Origin: Dermatemys mawii
Lineage: Eukaryota; Chordata; Testudines; Dermatemydidae
Reading direction: 5' to 3'
DNA length: 64,000 bases
Assembly (NCBI GenBank): GCA_007922305.1
Contig: ML677351.1
Coordinates: forward strand, 9,825,558 to 9,889,557
Part shown: one piece after another, positions 24,348 through 34,150 of the stretch
How positions within the stretch are numbered: position 1 is the stretch's first letter
Layout of the letters: the number at the start of each line of letters is the position of its first letter
Translations under genes and position numbers: made by a program
The notes under the pieces: model-generated
What the model was told of the DNA's origin: nothing
The model's database searches: none
Seen by the model: only the letters and a program-made list of their open reading frames with translations

Positions 24348-24506
24348 CAGCAGTGTCCAATAGAAATTCAACATGCCACACTGCTAGCCACACTTGTGGT
24401 TTTGAATTTTTCTTATTAGTCACATTATAAGAAAGCCACATGTATAGCCATAATTCACTAGCCTATTAGCCACATGTGGCTAGTGCAAACATATTGGACA
24501 CTGCTG
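24348..24506. mobile_element. Intact-ended short hAT MITE
   Basis: The 159-bp unit has a perfect 15-bp terminal inverted repeat (CAGCAGTGTCCAATA / TATTGGACACTGCTG). It is bounded by a perfect 8-bp direct repeat CTTTAGGG (24340-24347 and 24507-24514). Subterminal GCTAGCCACACTTGTGG and CCACATGTGGCTAGTGC are also inverted. An 8-bp duplication with CAG... ends is the hAT signature. It has no coding capacity. Confidence 0.85.
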
Positions 24507-24514
24507 CTTTAGGG

Positions 24515-26357
24515 TGTATTTGAGTCACAGTTTCGAGGTGTTCTCAGCAAGCCACTCAGTTTTCAAATGAAAGCTGAGATTTCCATGCTGTCTCTTGATC
24601 CCAGCAGTGGGGGCTTTAAGAAAAACTCAAAAGATTGTGCTGCTTGTGATAGAATTGTGAGAGTTGGCAACACAGTTTCAAGGAGTTTCGGGAAGTAACA
24701 GAGGGCCAAATGGTGATCTCAGGTATGCCACTATAAATCTGGATCAGCTTCACTAAAGCACATATTATTCCATTACAGACTGACAACAGCACTTATAGCA
24801 ATACCTTGTGGCAAAAAAAGCATGGCACATTGCAATCATGGTTAGGATTTTAACCCTTGGTACATTTCCCTCCTCTAGCCATCAGCTGTATCAACCAGGG
24901 AAATTAATTACTCTCCTCTCCCTTCGTCCCCATTTCTCAATTTGGTGCTAATAAAAGAGCAGGGTTCCAATTCCCTTATCACCTTCTAACTTCAGCACCT
25001 CCACTGCAGTGTCCTTGTAAGCACTATCCTGGGCTCCAGTCTCCACATCCTTATATAACAAGAGACAAATCAGCTGCCCAGACCTGATCTTCTGTCTATC
25101 AGAGGTTGAGTTTTCATCACCTTCTCCCATGGTTCTTAGTTAGCAAGGAGCAGAGACTGCTGATAGTCATTCGCTTGCTGCCTTGCCCACTCTCTGCAAG
25201 CTGCCAGCCCCAAGAGGCCTCTTCACTACATTCCCACTCCTTGTGTGTGGGTGCCTTCTCTAGCAAGGTCTCACCATAGATGCTAGAGACACTTATTCCC
25301 TCCCTCTCCTGCTAGAATTCACATTACCTAACCTGTCACCTTCCCCCAAGTGCTGGGACTTACTAGCCTTCCAACTCCATCTGACTGAAGGGCCAGCTGG
25401 AATTGTTGCAGGAATTGACTTCATGGAATACTCCCACATTGGGGGAAGGGAAAAGACAAGACTATCTGTGCACACTCCAAAAAACCACCGGGTATGCAAG
25501 GCCTGAAGCTCAGTTGCCACCTACCATTGCTGAATTGATTGGGTTCCATAATAAGTAACTGAGCAGACCAAATTTCAGATTAATTTACGCTACAGGCAAG
25601 CAGGTGCTCAGAGAGCAGCTGACACCAGTTTAAACAAACCGCGCTCATGAAAAGGAATTTCATTTTTTTCTTGTCTTTGGATTTGAGTATCTCTATACAA
25701 AGCTTTGATCTTCTAGACTTTGACGTTTTTGTACTATTGATACATCTGAATGTCAGTTTTTTCCTGTCATAAACCTGATGTGAAAACATGTAATTCTCAA
25801 ATGGTCAACAGCATACACATCAATCTGCTGGCTGTTGTGACACACCCAACACCTAGTGCCTAGGCACCAATAGATTTGGTAGATTTCTGTTAAACAATAG
25901 TACGGAATGGACTCTTTTGAGATGCTTCTGAAACCTACACAACAAATTCCCCTTGCAATCAGCACATGAGCATGTTGGGATTCTGCCACACTTGTCTCAC
26001 TGGTGGTATCTTACTCTGTAGGTAGTTCCATTTCAGTGGGTCCACTCATGAAGCCCTACTTGAAACGAATAAGGGAGGCACAATCAGGTCCTTTGTGATG
26101 GTTTATGTCCAGGAGACTTTTGATGTACTTTAGACTGACTCTCAAATGCAGGAGCTGTGTCTTTCTATGTGGTTTGTGTAGGACCAAGCACATGTTGGGC
26201 ACAAAAGAATAAATTAGTAATACTTAAATAGTGAAGCATTATTAATTTAAGCTTGTGCAAGTGTGAAATACAGCTTAAGTTGATTCTGAAAGTTGTTTGG
26301 AAGCCTATGATTTAGCATCTGAATCTCTGCTTGGCACTTTGAGCCATTTACACCTAT
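24515..26357. other. No recognised feature
   Basis: Ordinary non-coding DNA with chance frames. A SINE-tail-like scrap occurs at about 26150-26230 (TTGTGTAGGACCAAGCACAT). Otherwise I see nothing. Confidence 0.4.
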
Positions 26358-26490
26358 GCAAACGTGAATGCAACGTGGGTATAATACACAACACATTTGA
26401 ATGGTAGCATTTACATCCGGGTGGGGGTAAAATGTGGATGTAAAAAGCTACCATTCACATTAAATTGTGCATTGCACTTACGTGTCTCTA
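26358..26490. repeat. Snap-back inverted repeat, possible MITE remnant
   Basis: The arms GAATGGTAGCATTTACATCC (26399-26418) and GGATGTAAAAAGCTACCATTC (26436-26456) pair around a 17-nt G-rich loop. Weaker complementarity continues outward (CAACGTGGG...ACAACACATTT against TTAAATTGTGCATTGCAC). No target duplication was identified. Confidence 0.5.
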
Positions 26491-27221
26491 AACTGGTTCA
26501 GAACTGTATTTATGCTTCCAGGAGATGAACTTTTAAAACAGCAGCAGCACCTTTTATTTCTGTTGTAAGTTGTCTATTATTTAGTTCTCATTCAACCAGA
26601 CAAGGCATCAAGTCTTGTTTTCTTGTTTCACTTTTCTCCATGCAATTTCCACTCTGGTTAGTTTCTTTTCCATTTGTTCATATGATAAATAGGAGCAGCA
26701 CTGAATTCATGCGGATGCATGTCTGACATTTTTTTTACACTGGTAATTCAGAGTATCTTAAACATTTTAGGTGTGTCAAATACGACTTGACACACTGTAG
26801 CAGCTTGTTTAAAAAAAGAGGAATCAGCAACTTGAAGACATTTTACTAAACTGTAAAAAAAAAATCTTACAATTCAAAAAAGTAAACTTTGCATTTTTCC
26901 TCTGAATGATTTTTGGAGATATATTCTAAATCTTCTTTTTTTAAACGAGCTTAAAAAAGCATGTCTAGGATATTATCCTTCTTCCTGGCAAGCCTGTCTG
27001 CAAGTAACATTTAGCTCCTGTTTAAGTAGAGTTAGTGCCAAGCCTTTGGTGCCAAGCCTTTTATTTCCAGTTTTTAGAAAGATGCAACTATTTCAGAAAT
27101 CAAAATCCTGAATTTTAGCTTTGTTGTTGCTGCACTACATTGTTTAGTGTTAAAGCTCTGGAACTGTTTATAAATATATTTATAGATATACTACATATTA
27201 AAGCAGTGTGAATAAAATGAT

Positions 27222-27249
27222 TTGCCCTTTTTTTTTTTTTTTTTTTTTT
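27222..27249. repeat. Poly(T) tract
   Basis: An uninterrupted run of about 28 T. No retrocopy is recognisable next to it. Confidence 0.8.
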
Positions 27250-27437
27250 GTAATATAGCTCAGTTCCTGACTTTAGAATTTAACTCTCTCAGGCTCCTGT
27301 TGCATATTGAATGTTAAAACAAATCTACTCATAGGTAGACACAGTCAGTGAAATCTTGGTTCCATTGAACTGTGCCTGCTAAGAGAGGGTCATATATTTT
27401 AGATCTTGCTAATTCCTCCTCTGGAGGTGTGTAAAAC

Positions 27438-27450
27438 TCTCCTTATGATA
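27438..27450 (+). repeat. PLE target-site duplication, left copy
   Basis: TCTCCTTATGATA, identical to 29395-29407 on the far side of the PLE. Confidence 0.9.
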
Positions 27451-27615
27451 GAATCAGAGGGGTAGCCGTGTTAGTCTGGAATTGCAGAAGTGACAAAGAG
27501 ACCTGTGGCACCTTAAAGATTAATTAAAGTATTAGAGCATAAGTTTTCATGGGCTAACACCCACTTCGTTGGATGCATGCAGTGAAAGTATGGAAGATAC
27601 TTCCACTGCATGCAT

Positions 27616-27653
27616 CCGACGAAGTGGGTATTAGCCCATGAAAGCTTATGCTC
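27616..27653 (+). ncRNA. Hammerhead-ribozyme-like motif, best copy
   Basis: CCGACGA (27616-27622; hammerhead consensus CUGANGA), a spacer A, GTGGG (27624-27628) pairing with CCCAT (27635-27639, last pair G-U), GAAA (27640-27643), then GC-TTAT-GC and TC. All core positions except the second (C for U) are as expected. An inverted version lies at about 27535-27577 on the minus strand. Activity is doubtful because that U is normally invariant. Confidence 0.45.
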
Positions 27654-27743
27654 TAACACTTTAGCTAGTCTCTAAGGCGTCACAGGACTCTGTCACTTCT
27701 GCAGTTCCAGACTAACACGGCTACCCCTCTGATTCTTGACAAC

Positions 27744-28748
27744 ATGCAAGGCACTGCATTTAGCCGTATGGAGTGGAAATCCATCAGCCTCATGAAGAAA
27801 CTTGCACAAATACAGACAGATATCATCTTTATCTCCAAATGCAAATGGATGGACATCATACCAAATGGACTGAAGGTGAAAAATCCATTGCTTTCTACAT
27901 ACTGCACATTCTACAGTGAGAGATTATGCCAGAAACTATCAAAGAAACTGAGGAACCACCTGATCAGCATCCTGTACAACAAACAGGAAAACATCAAAAA
28001 AGAGCTTTCCAACCTGGAGACCTTCATAAACAACCAACCTTCCACACAAACAGACTTTACTAAAATAAGACAGGAGATCTATATTACACACTTCACCTCT
28101 TTACAAAAGAAAAAGGACTGCAAGCTATCTAAAATCCTACCTACCACATGGGGCCACAACAGTGGTATCCCTAACTCACCCAGCAATATCGTCAATCTAT
28201 CCAGCTACACTCTCAGCCCGGCAGAAGAGTCTGTCCTATCTCGAGGACTCTCATTCTGCCCCATTACCCCCACAAACATGATACAATTCTGCGGTGATCT
28301 GGAAGCCTACTTTCACCATTTCTGACTCAAAGAATACTTTCAAGACAACATAGAACAGCACACTGATACACAGACACCATCCCACAAGCAGCACAAGGAG
28401 AAGAACTCCACATGGACTCCTCCTGAGAGTCAAAATGACAGTCTGGACCTATACATAGAATGCTTCCACTGACGTGCACAGACAAAAATTGTGGAAAAAC
28501 AACATTGCCTACCTCACAATCTAAGTCATGCAGAACGCAATGCTACCCACAGCCTCAGAAACAACCCTGACATTATAATCAAAGAGGCTGATAAAGGAGG
28601 TGCTGTTGTCATCATGGACAGGTCTGATTACCAAAAGGAGGCTACTGGACAACACTTCAAGACCAATTTTTACAGGCCACTTCCCTCAGATCCCACTGAG
28701 AATACACTAAGAAACTGCACCATCTATTCAGGACACTCCCTACACTAA
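27744..28748 (+). pseudogene. N-terminal part of PLE polyprotein, broken
   Basis: Two open segments in one frame (27744-28325 and 28491-28748) are separated by in-frame TGA codons near 28323 and 28470. The first has a lysine-rich, probably helical stretch (residues about 65-95) and no known enzyme motif. The second contains NNPDIIIKEADKGGAVVIMD, resembling the conserved D/N..I..aDKGgavVimd block that precedes the RT fingers in PLEs. The frame then shifts just after 28748. I infer N-terminal plus early RT sequence of one ancestral ORF. Confidence 0.65.
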
Positions 28749-28759
28749 CACAGGAACAA

Positions 28760-29287
28760 ATTAACATACCCTTAGAGCCCCGACCGGGGTTATTCTATCT
28801 ATTACCCAAGATCCACAAACCTGGTAATCCTGGATGCCCCATCATCTCGGGCTTTGGCACTCTCACTGAAGGACTGTCTGGATATGTAGACTCTCTACTC
28901 AGACCCTACACCACCAGCACTCCCAGTTATCTCCGTGACACCACCGACTTCCTGAGAAAACTACAATGCATTGGTGATCTTCCAGAAAACACCGTCCTAT
29001 CCACCATGGATGTAGAGGTTCTCTACACAAACATCCCACACAGAGATTGAATACAAGCTGTCAGGAACAGTATCCCTGATGATGCCACAGCACAAGTGGT
29101 TGCTGAACTCTGTGACTTTATCCTCATACACAATTATTTCAAATTTGGTGACAATATATACCTCCAGACCAGTGGCACCGCTATGGGCACCCGCATGGCC
29201 CCACAGTATGCCAACATCTTTATGGCTGACCTGGAACAACGCTTTCTCAGCTCTCGTTCACTCACGCCCCCTTCTCTATTTACGCTA
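28760..29287 (+). pseudogene. PLE reverse transcriptase core, motif C missing
   Basis: In a shifted frame the sequence shows FYLLPKIHK (the PLE motif before RT motif A), CPIISGFG, MDVEVLYTNIPH (motif A, with the catalytic aspartate in MDV), an in-frame TGA straight after it (about 29048), and SGTAMGTRMAPQYANIFMADLE (motif B). Family members then have a Y.DD box a few residues further on. Here coding stops at about 29287, and the 3' tail begins within ten bases. The enzyme would have no second catalytic aspartate pair. Several TGA/TAA codons also disable the frame. Confidence 0.75.
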
Positions 29288-29394
29288 CAGCATACTTCCA
29301 CTGCATGCATCCAACAAAGTGGTTCTTAGCCCACTAAAGCTTATGCTCTAATACTTTAGTTAGTCTTTAAGGTGCCACAGGACTCTTTGTCACT

Positions 29395-29407
29395 TCTCCT
29401 TATGATA
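29395..29407 (+). repeat. PLE target-site duplication, right copy
   Basis: TCTCCTTATGATA, identical to 27438-27450. The preceding element end GTCACT would normally continue TCTGCA, so the first TCT may be shared by microhomology. Confidence 0.9.
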
Positions 29408-29823
29408 TTCCTCTGTCCCTGTTGAACTGAGTTGGAAAAACCTGAAGGTCACCTTCAGTACAAACTTGGGCCTCTCCTTCAGTTGCACTTTATTACTTGT
29501 CATAATAGGGATGATGATATGTTGTGACAATGGAAAGTCTGTGATAAGTCATTGCAAGATGAACTGTCCACTGTAATATGTTGCTTGACAGTATGAAATC
29601 ACAAATAAATATCTAAAATGAAATGTGCATGATTAAATTATGCAATACTGAATCCTCAGTTTGCTGTGCATGTTGCTTAAGCACAACCCACTTGTACAAT
29701 GCTACATCTGAGAGGGTAATTCCTAACCGAGATCCACAGGATCACATATTGGAGCTTGCAATAACCTTTGTATTATTGCTGTTGTCTGGATACGGTAATA
29801 TGCTGCTGTTGTTCTCGTACATA

Positions 29824-30105
29824 TAGAATCATAGAGTTTTAGGACTGAAAGGGACTTCAAGCGGTCCTCTAGTCCAGTCCCCTCCACTCAACACAGGACT
29901 AAGTATTATCTAGAACATCCCGACTGGTGTTTGTCTAACCCACTCTTAAAAATTTCCAATGACAGAGATTTCACAATTTCCTTAGGCAATTTATTCCAGA
30001 GCTTAAGTACCCTGAGAGTTAGGAAGTTTTTCCTACCGTTCAACCTAAACCACCTTAGCTGCAATTTAATCCCATTGCTTCTTGTCCTATCCTCATAGAT
30101 ATTTA
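29824..30105 (-). mobile_element. CR1-type LINE 3' end, reverse orientation
   Basis: It starts ATAGAATCATAGAGTTTTAGG, then GAAAGGGACTTCAAGCGGTC, CTAGTCCAGTCCCCTCC, and TTTCCTACCGTTCAACCTAAACC. This is the reverse complement of the 3' region at 39780-40060. Only the 3' UTR and the last coding part are present. Confidence 0.8.
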
Positions 30106-30539
30106 CTTAACTATTTATTTTAATTATTTCCTGGAGCCGTGAATTCCAAAGGCTAATTATGTATTGTGCAGAAGAGAATTTTCCCTTTATCCATTACAAA
30201 TGTATAGCTTCATTTTCAGTGAACCCAAGAACCTGTGGCAGCTACTAACTACACTGGAGGAGGCGAGTGCTTAGCATTTCTGCAAGTCAGACCATTAGTA
30301 ACTTTCAGTTTGATGTAATGATGCATTTTCTCATGATATGAGACTAGGTAAATGTGTAATAGTGAAGAGTGATCAAAGTTCTTGGGCATAAGTGACCAAT
30401 GGGTCCAACCAAAGTGGTCCAAAGTGGACCAATGAAGTGACCAATGGGTCCAACATCAAATACTTGGAAAAAATTGATACCCATTATAGAGAAAAACAAA
30501 GGAAGGATATTCTTCTAGTTAAGACAGAGGACTGAGATC

Positions 30540-30645
30540 CAGGAGATCTTGATCATATTCCTAGATCTATTACAGGCTTTGAGCAAGTCATCTAACTTCT
30601 ACTTTCCTCAGCTTGCACACCTGTAAAATGAAAGTAATACTTCTT
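30540..30645 (+). repeat. MIR-like SINE fragment
   Basis: CTAGATCTATTACAGGC, TTTGAGCAAGTCATCTAACTTC and CACACCTGTAAAATGAAAGTAAT follow the MIR core. Confidence 0.6.
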
Positions 30646-30662
30646 CCCCACCAATATTGTGA

Positions 30663-31125
30663 CCAGGGCTGGTTGAAAAATATCCATTGAAACTTTGACA
30701 GAAATTTGGTTTCCTGAGTAAATGAAATTTTTCCTGAAAAAAGAAGAAATGGACTTTTGAGTGGAGATTTTTAATTGAAAAACTGCATACCCCAGACCTG
30801 AAGTTTTCAGTTTTAATCCAAGCCCCAATGAAATGCCACCACAGTGTCTCATGGAAGTTGCAGTTTGAGTGCCTATGCTCTTATTTTCCTCTGTGCATGG
30901 ACTTCCTAGCTGAACTACATCTACTATTATCCCCATGGTCATGTGACTGCCTTGATGCACCACCTCTGCTCTTAAAAGAGGAGACCATAGTGCATCATGG
31001 CAAAAGTAGTCTGACCAGGAAGCCCAGCTTATAGAGTAGAAAGGGAGTCTGAGGCACCATGGTGGCAATTCCAAATTAAAAAAATTGGTTTTCAGCCAAA
31101 ATATTTCATTTTATTTTGCCAAAAA
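30663..31125. repeat. Unclassified DNA-transposon-like repeat
   Basis: The left end CAGGGCTGGTTGAAAAATATCC and the right part AAATTGGTTTTCAGCCAAAATATTT are roughly inverse. The inner block 30838-31065 is itself palindromic (CACAGTGTCTCATGGAAG against CACCATGGTGGC, and ACCATAGTGCATCATGG). The open frame 30592-31074 on the minus strand (160 codons) runs across this repeat and has no domain, so I do not call it a gene. Confidence 0.4.
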
Positions 31126-31591
31126 CTCAAAGTTTCCTCATTTTATTATCAATGTTAGTTGTGAGGCTTAATTAATGTTCCGGAGGTGCATGGTGAGCAC
31201 TAGAAAATGTCTACCAACACACAATTTTCCTCAAGCACATTCTATTATACTGGTTTTGTGCTATAATTTCATCAGATACATTTCATGTTGCCAATTATAA
31301 TTCTGGGCATTTCAATGTCGCAAACGTTGGGTCCCATACAGTAATAATATATGGAATTATGAGTTTAGGGGACAAATTTTCTCTACATGAAAATGCACTG
31401 ACTTCAATGGATTCACATCAGGTATGAATTTAGCACTAAGTGTTTATCTCCAACAGCAGATGTAAAAGTGGTAATGAGATGTTGTTTACTTTAGCATGTG
31501 ATGATGCAATTTAGTACATACAGCAGGCAGAGGACTTGATTCTGCAGCCTTTGTGCCAGCTCAGTTTCCACTGATTTAAATATACTGTCAG

Positions 31592-31708
31592 TCTAGGGAC
31601 AGGCAGTCTTTTTTGTTCTATTTATATAGCGTCTAGCATAATGGGGACCTGGTCCATGATCGGGATTCTTGGAACCACTGTAATATAAATAATAAATAAT
31701 AATAATAA
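31592..31708 (+). repeat. SINE 3' tail fragment (MIR/L2-type)
   Basis: ATTTATATAGCGTCTAGCAT, AATGGGGACCTGGTCCATGA and a tail of AATAATAAATAATAATAATAA. Confidence 0.65.
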
Positions 31709-31875
31709 ACAAATTCCAGTGGGAGTTTTGTCTCTGCTGTGTCAGGCTGAGGCTCTGTCCTCCATTTTGTTGGAGTATTTCACCCCAATTTGTAAAGATG
31801 CAGCGTGGACTTAGAAACATAACATGTAATTGTTTGTTTAATAATAGGGCTGGGATTTGGAAAGACAAAGTGCCC

Positions 31876-32095
31876 CATGACAAAATGTCAACAGCAAGTT
31901 GTTGCGTGGAAAAAATTCTCATAACAATGTCCATGATGAAATATCAGCCACAAGATGCTGCAAGATGAGACAGCATGACAAAATGACGGATGACAATCAC
32001 TGCAATGAAATGTCAGCTCAGAGATATTGCCATGACGAAATATGTAGGACAAAATGACAAGGTTCTGTGGGATTTTGGCATCGTGATGCATGATC
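31876..32095. repeat. Degenerate 18-22 bp repeats around CATGACAAAATGTCA
   Basis: Related words recur at irregular spacing: CCATGACAAAATGTCAACAG, CCATGATGAAATATCAGCC, GCATGACAAAATGACGGATG, GCAATGAAATGTCAGCTC and GCCATGACGAAATATG. Each unit is itself weakly palindromic (TGACA/TGTCA). No family was recognised. Confidence 0.5.
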
Positions 32096-34021
32096 TGTCA
32101 TGCTTAATTGCTTGTAAACAGAAATAAGTCTGTGCAAAATCTTCTGCTGGAGACTAGCTTTGCTTTAGCCTTCTAAAATTAAAAGGCAAAAAAATGTTAT
32201 CATTTGGGAGGCAGAATATGAAGCCTTCTAGCCATATAGTTCCTATTCAACAGAGAGCTAAGAAGCAGGTGCTCCCAGCAACTTACAGACAATAGATCTA
32301 GTTAAATCGCCATTGTCTGTTTTATTCAGTTGAAATGCCAAGTCCTTTATATAAAATCTGCTATGAATTATGAGGAGGATGGTGGTTACCTGAAAAAGCA
32401 GCCATCTTATAGTTGGAATAAAATGGTTCAAAATGTAAAACATATTTTAAAAATCTCAATGTGTACCCCCTAAAACTCTTTAAAAGAGAATTGCTATTGA
32501 TACCCCAAGCCAGCCTTTTAAAATTACCATTATCTGATTTATTTTTGAATCTCTTTAGGCATGAGAAAGTTTGAAAACCTGTTTGTGTCTGAAGATGCTT
32601 TTGAGTGTGACAGTCTTCACATTCATGGAAAAAACATGGCATCCTACTGAAAGTACCATCTAGGTTCACAGTGATACAATATAATATGAAAGTATCAACA
32701 GAAGTGGAAGCAATATTTCCCCTCTGAGATAAGTGCAGCAGATTTTTCAGGCTGCCTATTGTATCATAAAACACGCAAACAAGCAAGCAAGCAAACAAAC
32801 AAAAACCCGAAGAAAGCTGTCATGGTGGCTGTTTGACTCACATGAATAAAGCATGATGGATGCGAGAGAGTCTCTTTCCGATGACCCTGGTTTTAGATTT
32901 GCCCTCACCATCACAGATATGGGTAACTCCATTCTTTCCTAAGATTGATGATTGTCAACTGATAAGATATAATAAACAGGCAATCAAGTATCTGATTGAA
33001 ATTCCTTTTTTTTTTTGGTAATCATGGACTGATTGACTGATTTGCAAGCCAGGCCAGTTTCTGTCTTTACTTTGAGTTATCTTCCCGACAAAAAGGGCTC
33101 AACCATAGCAGGAAGCATCCTAGATCGTCTGACCCCTATTAAGATTTGAGATTCTTATACTCCTGATTCCCATAATAATGAACTGGCTAGATACAAACAA
33201 CTTAAATTTTCTGTAGCGATAGATACACTCACCCTCATTATAAAACTATTTTCAAAAGCCAAGGATGTTGAATGTAATGTCAGCTCTCATGATTTAATCA
33301 TGAGGCACATGAATTTTTTGTTTAAATTTGATGTTCTCATGATCTCAATATTTTTCATGCAAATCTTGTTATTTCTGCATCCTTTCACACTCCAGCTTAA
33401 ATTGCTTGTCAATTGCATTGCTCTTCTTGAGTGCAGCGCTTCTGAGAATCACCAATATGATTTTATAAATCTATTTATAACCATTAGCATTTTATCTCTT
33501 AAAGAAGACATTGTGCATTATCCAAAATCTCTTAATGGAACCAAGTGACTTAGAAACAATATTTTTGAGGTGGGGTGGGAGGGAAAGGGATTCAGAAACA
33601 GTTTAATTTTCAATATTTAAATTACCCTGATAGTAAGGCTTCTCATGTTAGGACTTCGAAGACAGCAAAAGGACAACAGACTAACAAAAGAAATCTATAA
33701 TAAATGGAAAGTTAATAGTAATATCGTCTCTAAAATATGCCATATAAAAAGAAGAACAATCTTTTTAATCTTTAGTATATCTGCAAGCATGAGTGTCTCT
33801 GGGGCTTAAATTAGCTGCAGCTGTACTGATTAGCTCTCTCCTGCACTTTTTGAAGCTTTTATTTTTGCCTATTGGTGCATACTTTCAGTTTCCATAATTC
33901 TGAAATGCCACAATATTAGAATTCTGTGCGGCTAAGACTAGGACCTACATGCCTAAATCATATCAGTGTTCTTTTTTATTTCCACTTTTAACAGGAATAT
34001 TACTAGGGAGCTCTTTAGTTA
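32096..34021. other. No recognised feature
   Basis: AT-rich non-coding DNA. A short AAGC/AAAC microsatellite-like tract lies at 32775-32800 (GCAAACAAGCAAGCAAGCAAAC-type), and a T10 run at about 33007. No gene can be supported; the 145-codon minus-strand frame at 32361-32798 shows no motif. Confidence 0.4.
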
Positions 34022-34150
34022 AATTAATAAGCCCCAATCCTGAGATTGGACATACATATGTGAATACTTATGCCCACACAAAATCTCATTGAAGTCAATG
34101 AGGCTATACATTGGCACATAGGTATGTCTACAAAGAATTGGGGTCTTAGG
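34022..34150. repeat. Palindromic MITE (GAAGTCAATG class)
   Basis: The ends AGCCCCAATCCTGAG and AGAATTGGGGTCTTA are inverse, and the centre CTCATTGAAGTCAATGAGGC is palindromic, with GCCCACACA and TTGGCACATAGG roughly mirrored. This is a better-preserved member of the class seen at 4868, 9706 and 55310. Confidence 0.6.

Larger units (their letters stand above)
27451..29394 (+). mobile_element. Deleted Penelope-like element with inverted 5' tail
   Basis: The insertion is bounded by a perfect 13-bp direct repeat (TCTCCTTATGATA). The order is: an inverted copy of the 3' tail (27451-27590), a direct copy of the tail (about 27598-27735), the N-terminal and RT coding region (about 27740-29287), then a partial tail (about 29291-29394). 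The head-to-head and direct tails at the 5' end fit the pseudo-LTR arrangements known for PLEs. Coding sequence breaks off after RT motif B and jumps to the tail, so RT motif C and the whole GIY-YIG endonuclease are absent. In-frame stops and a frameshift show it is dead. Confidence 0.85.

Noticed and set aside
30592..31074. 160-codon minus-strand open frame
   Set aside because: It lies across a palindromic, transposon-like repeat and shows no domain or protein-like pattern; the length is explained by chance.
32361..32798. 145-codon minus-strand open frame
   Set aside because: No motif and no conserved pattern; AT-rich sequence with a simple-repeat start.
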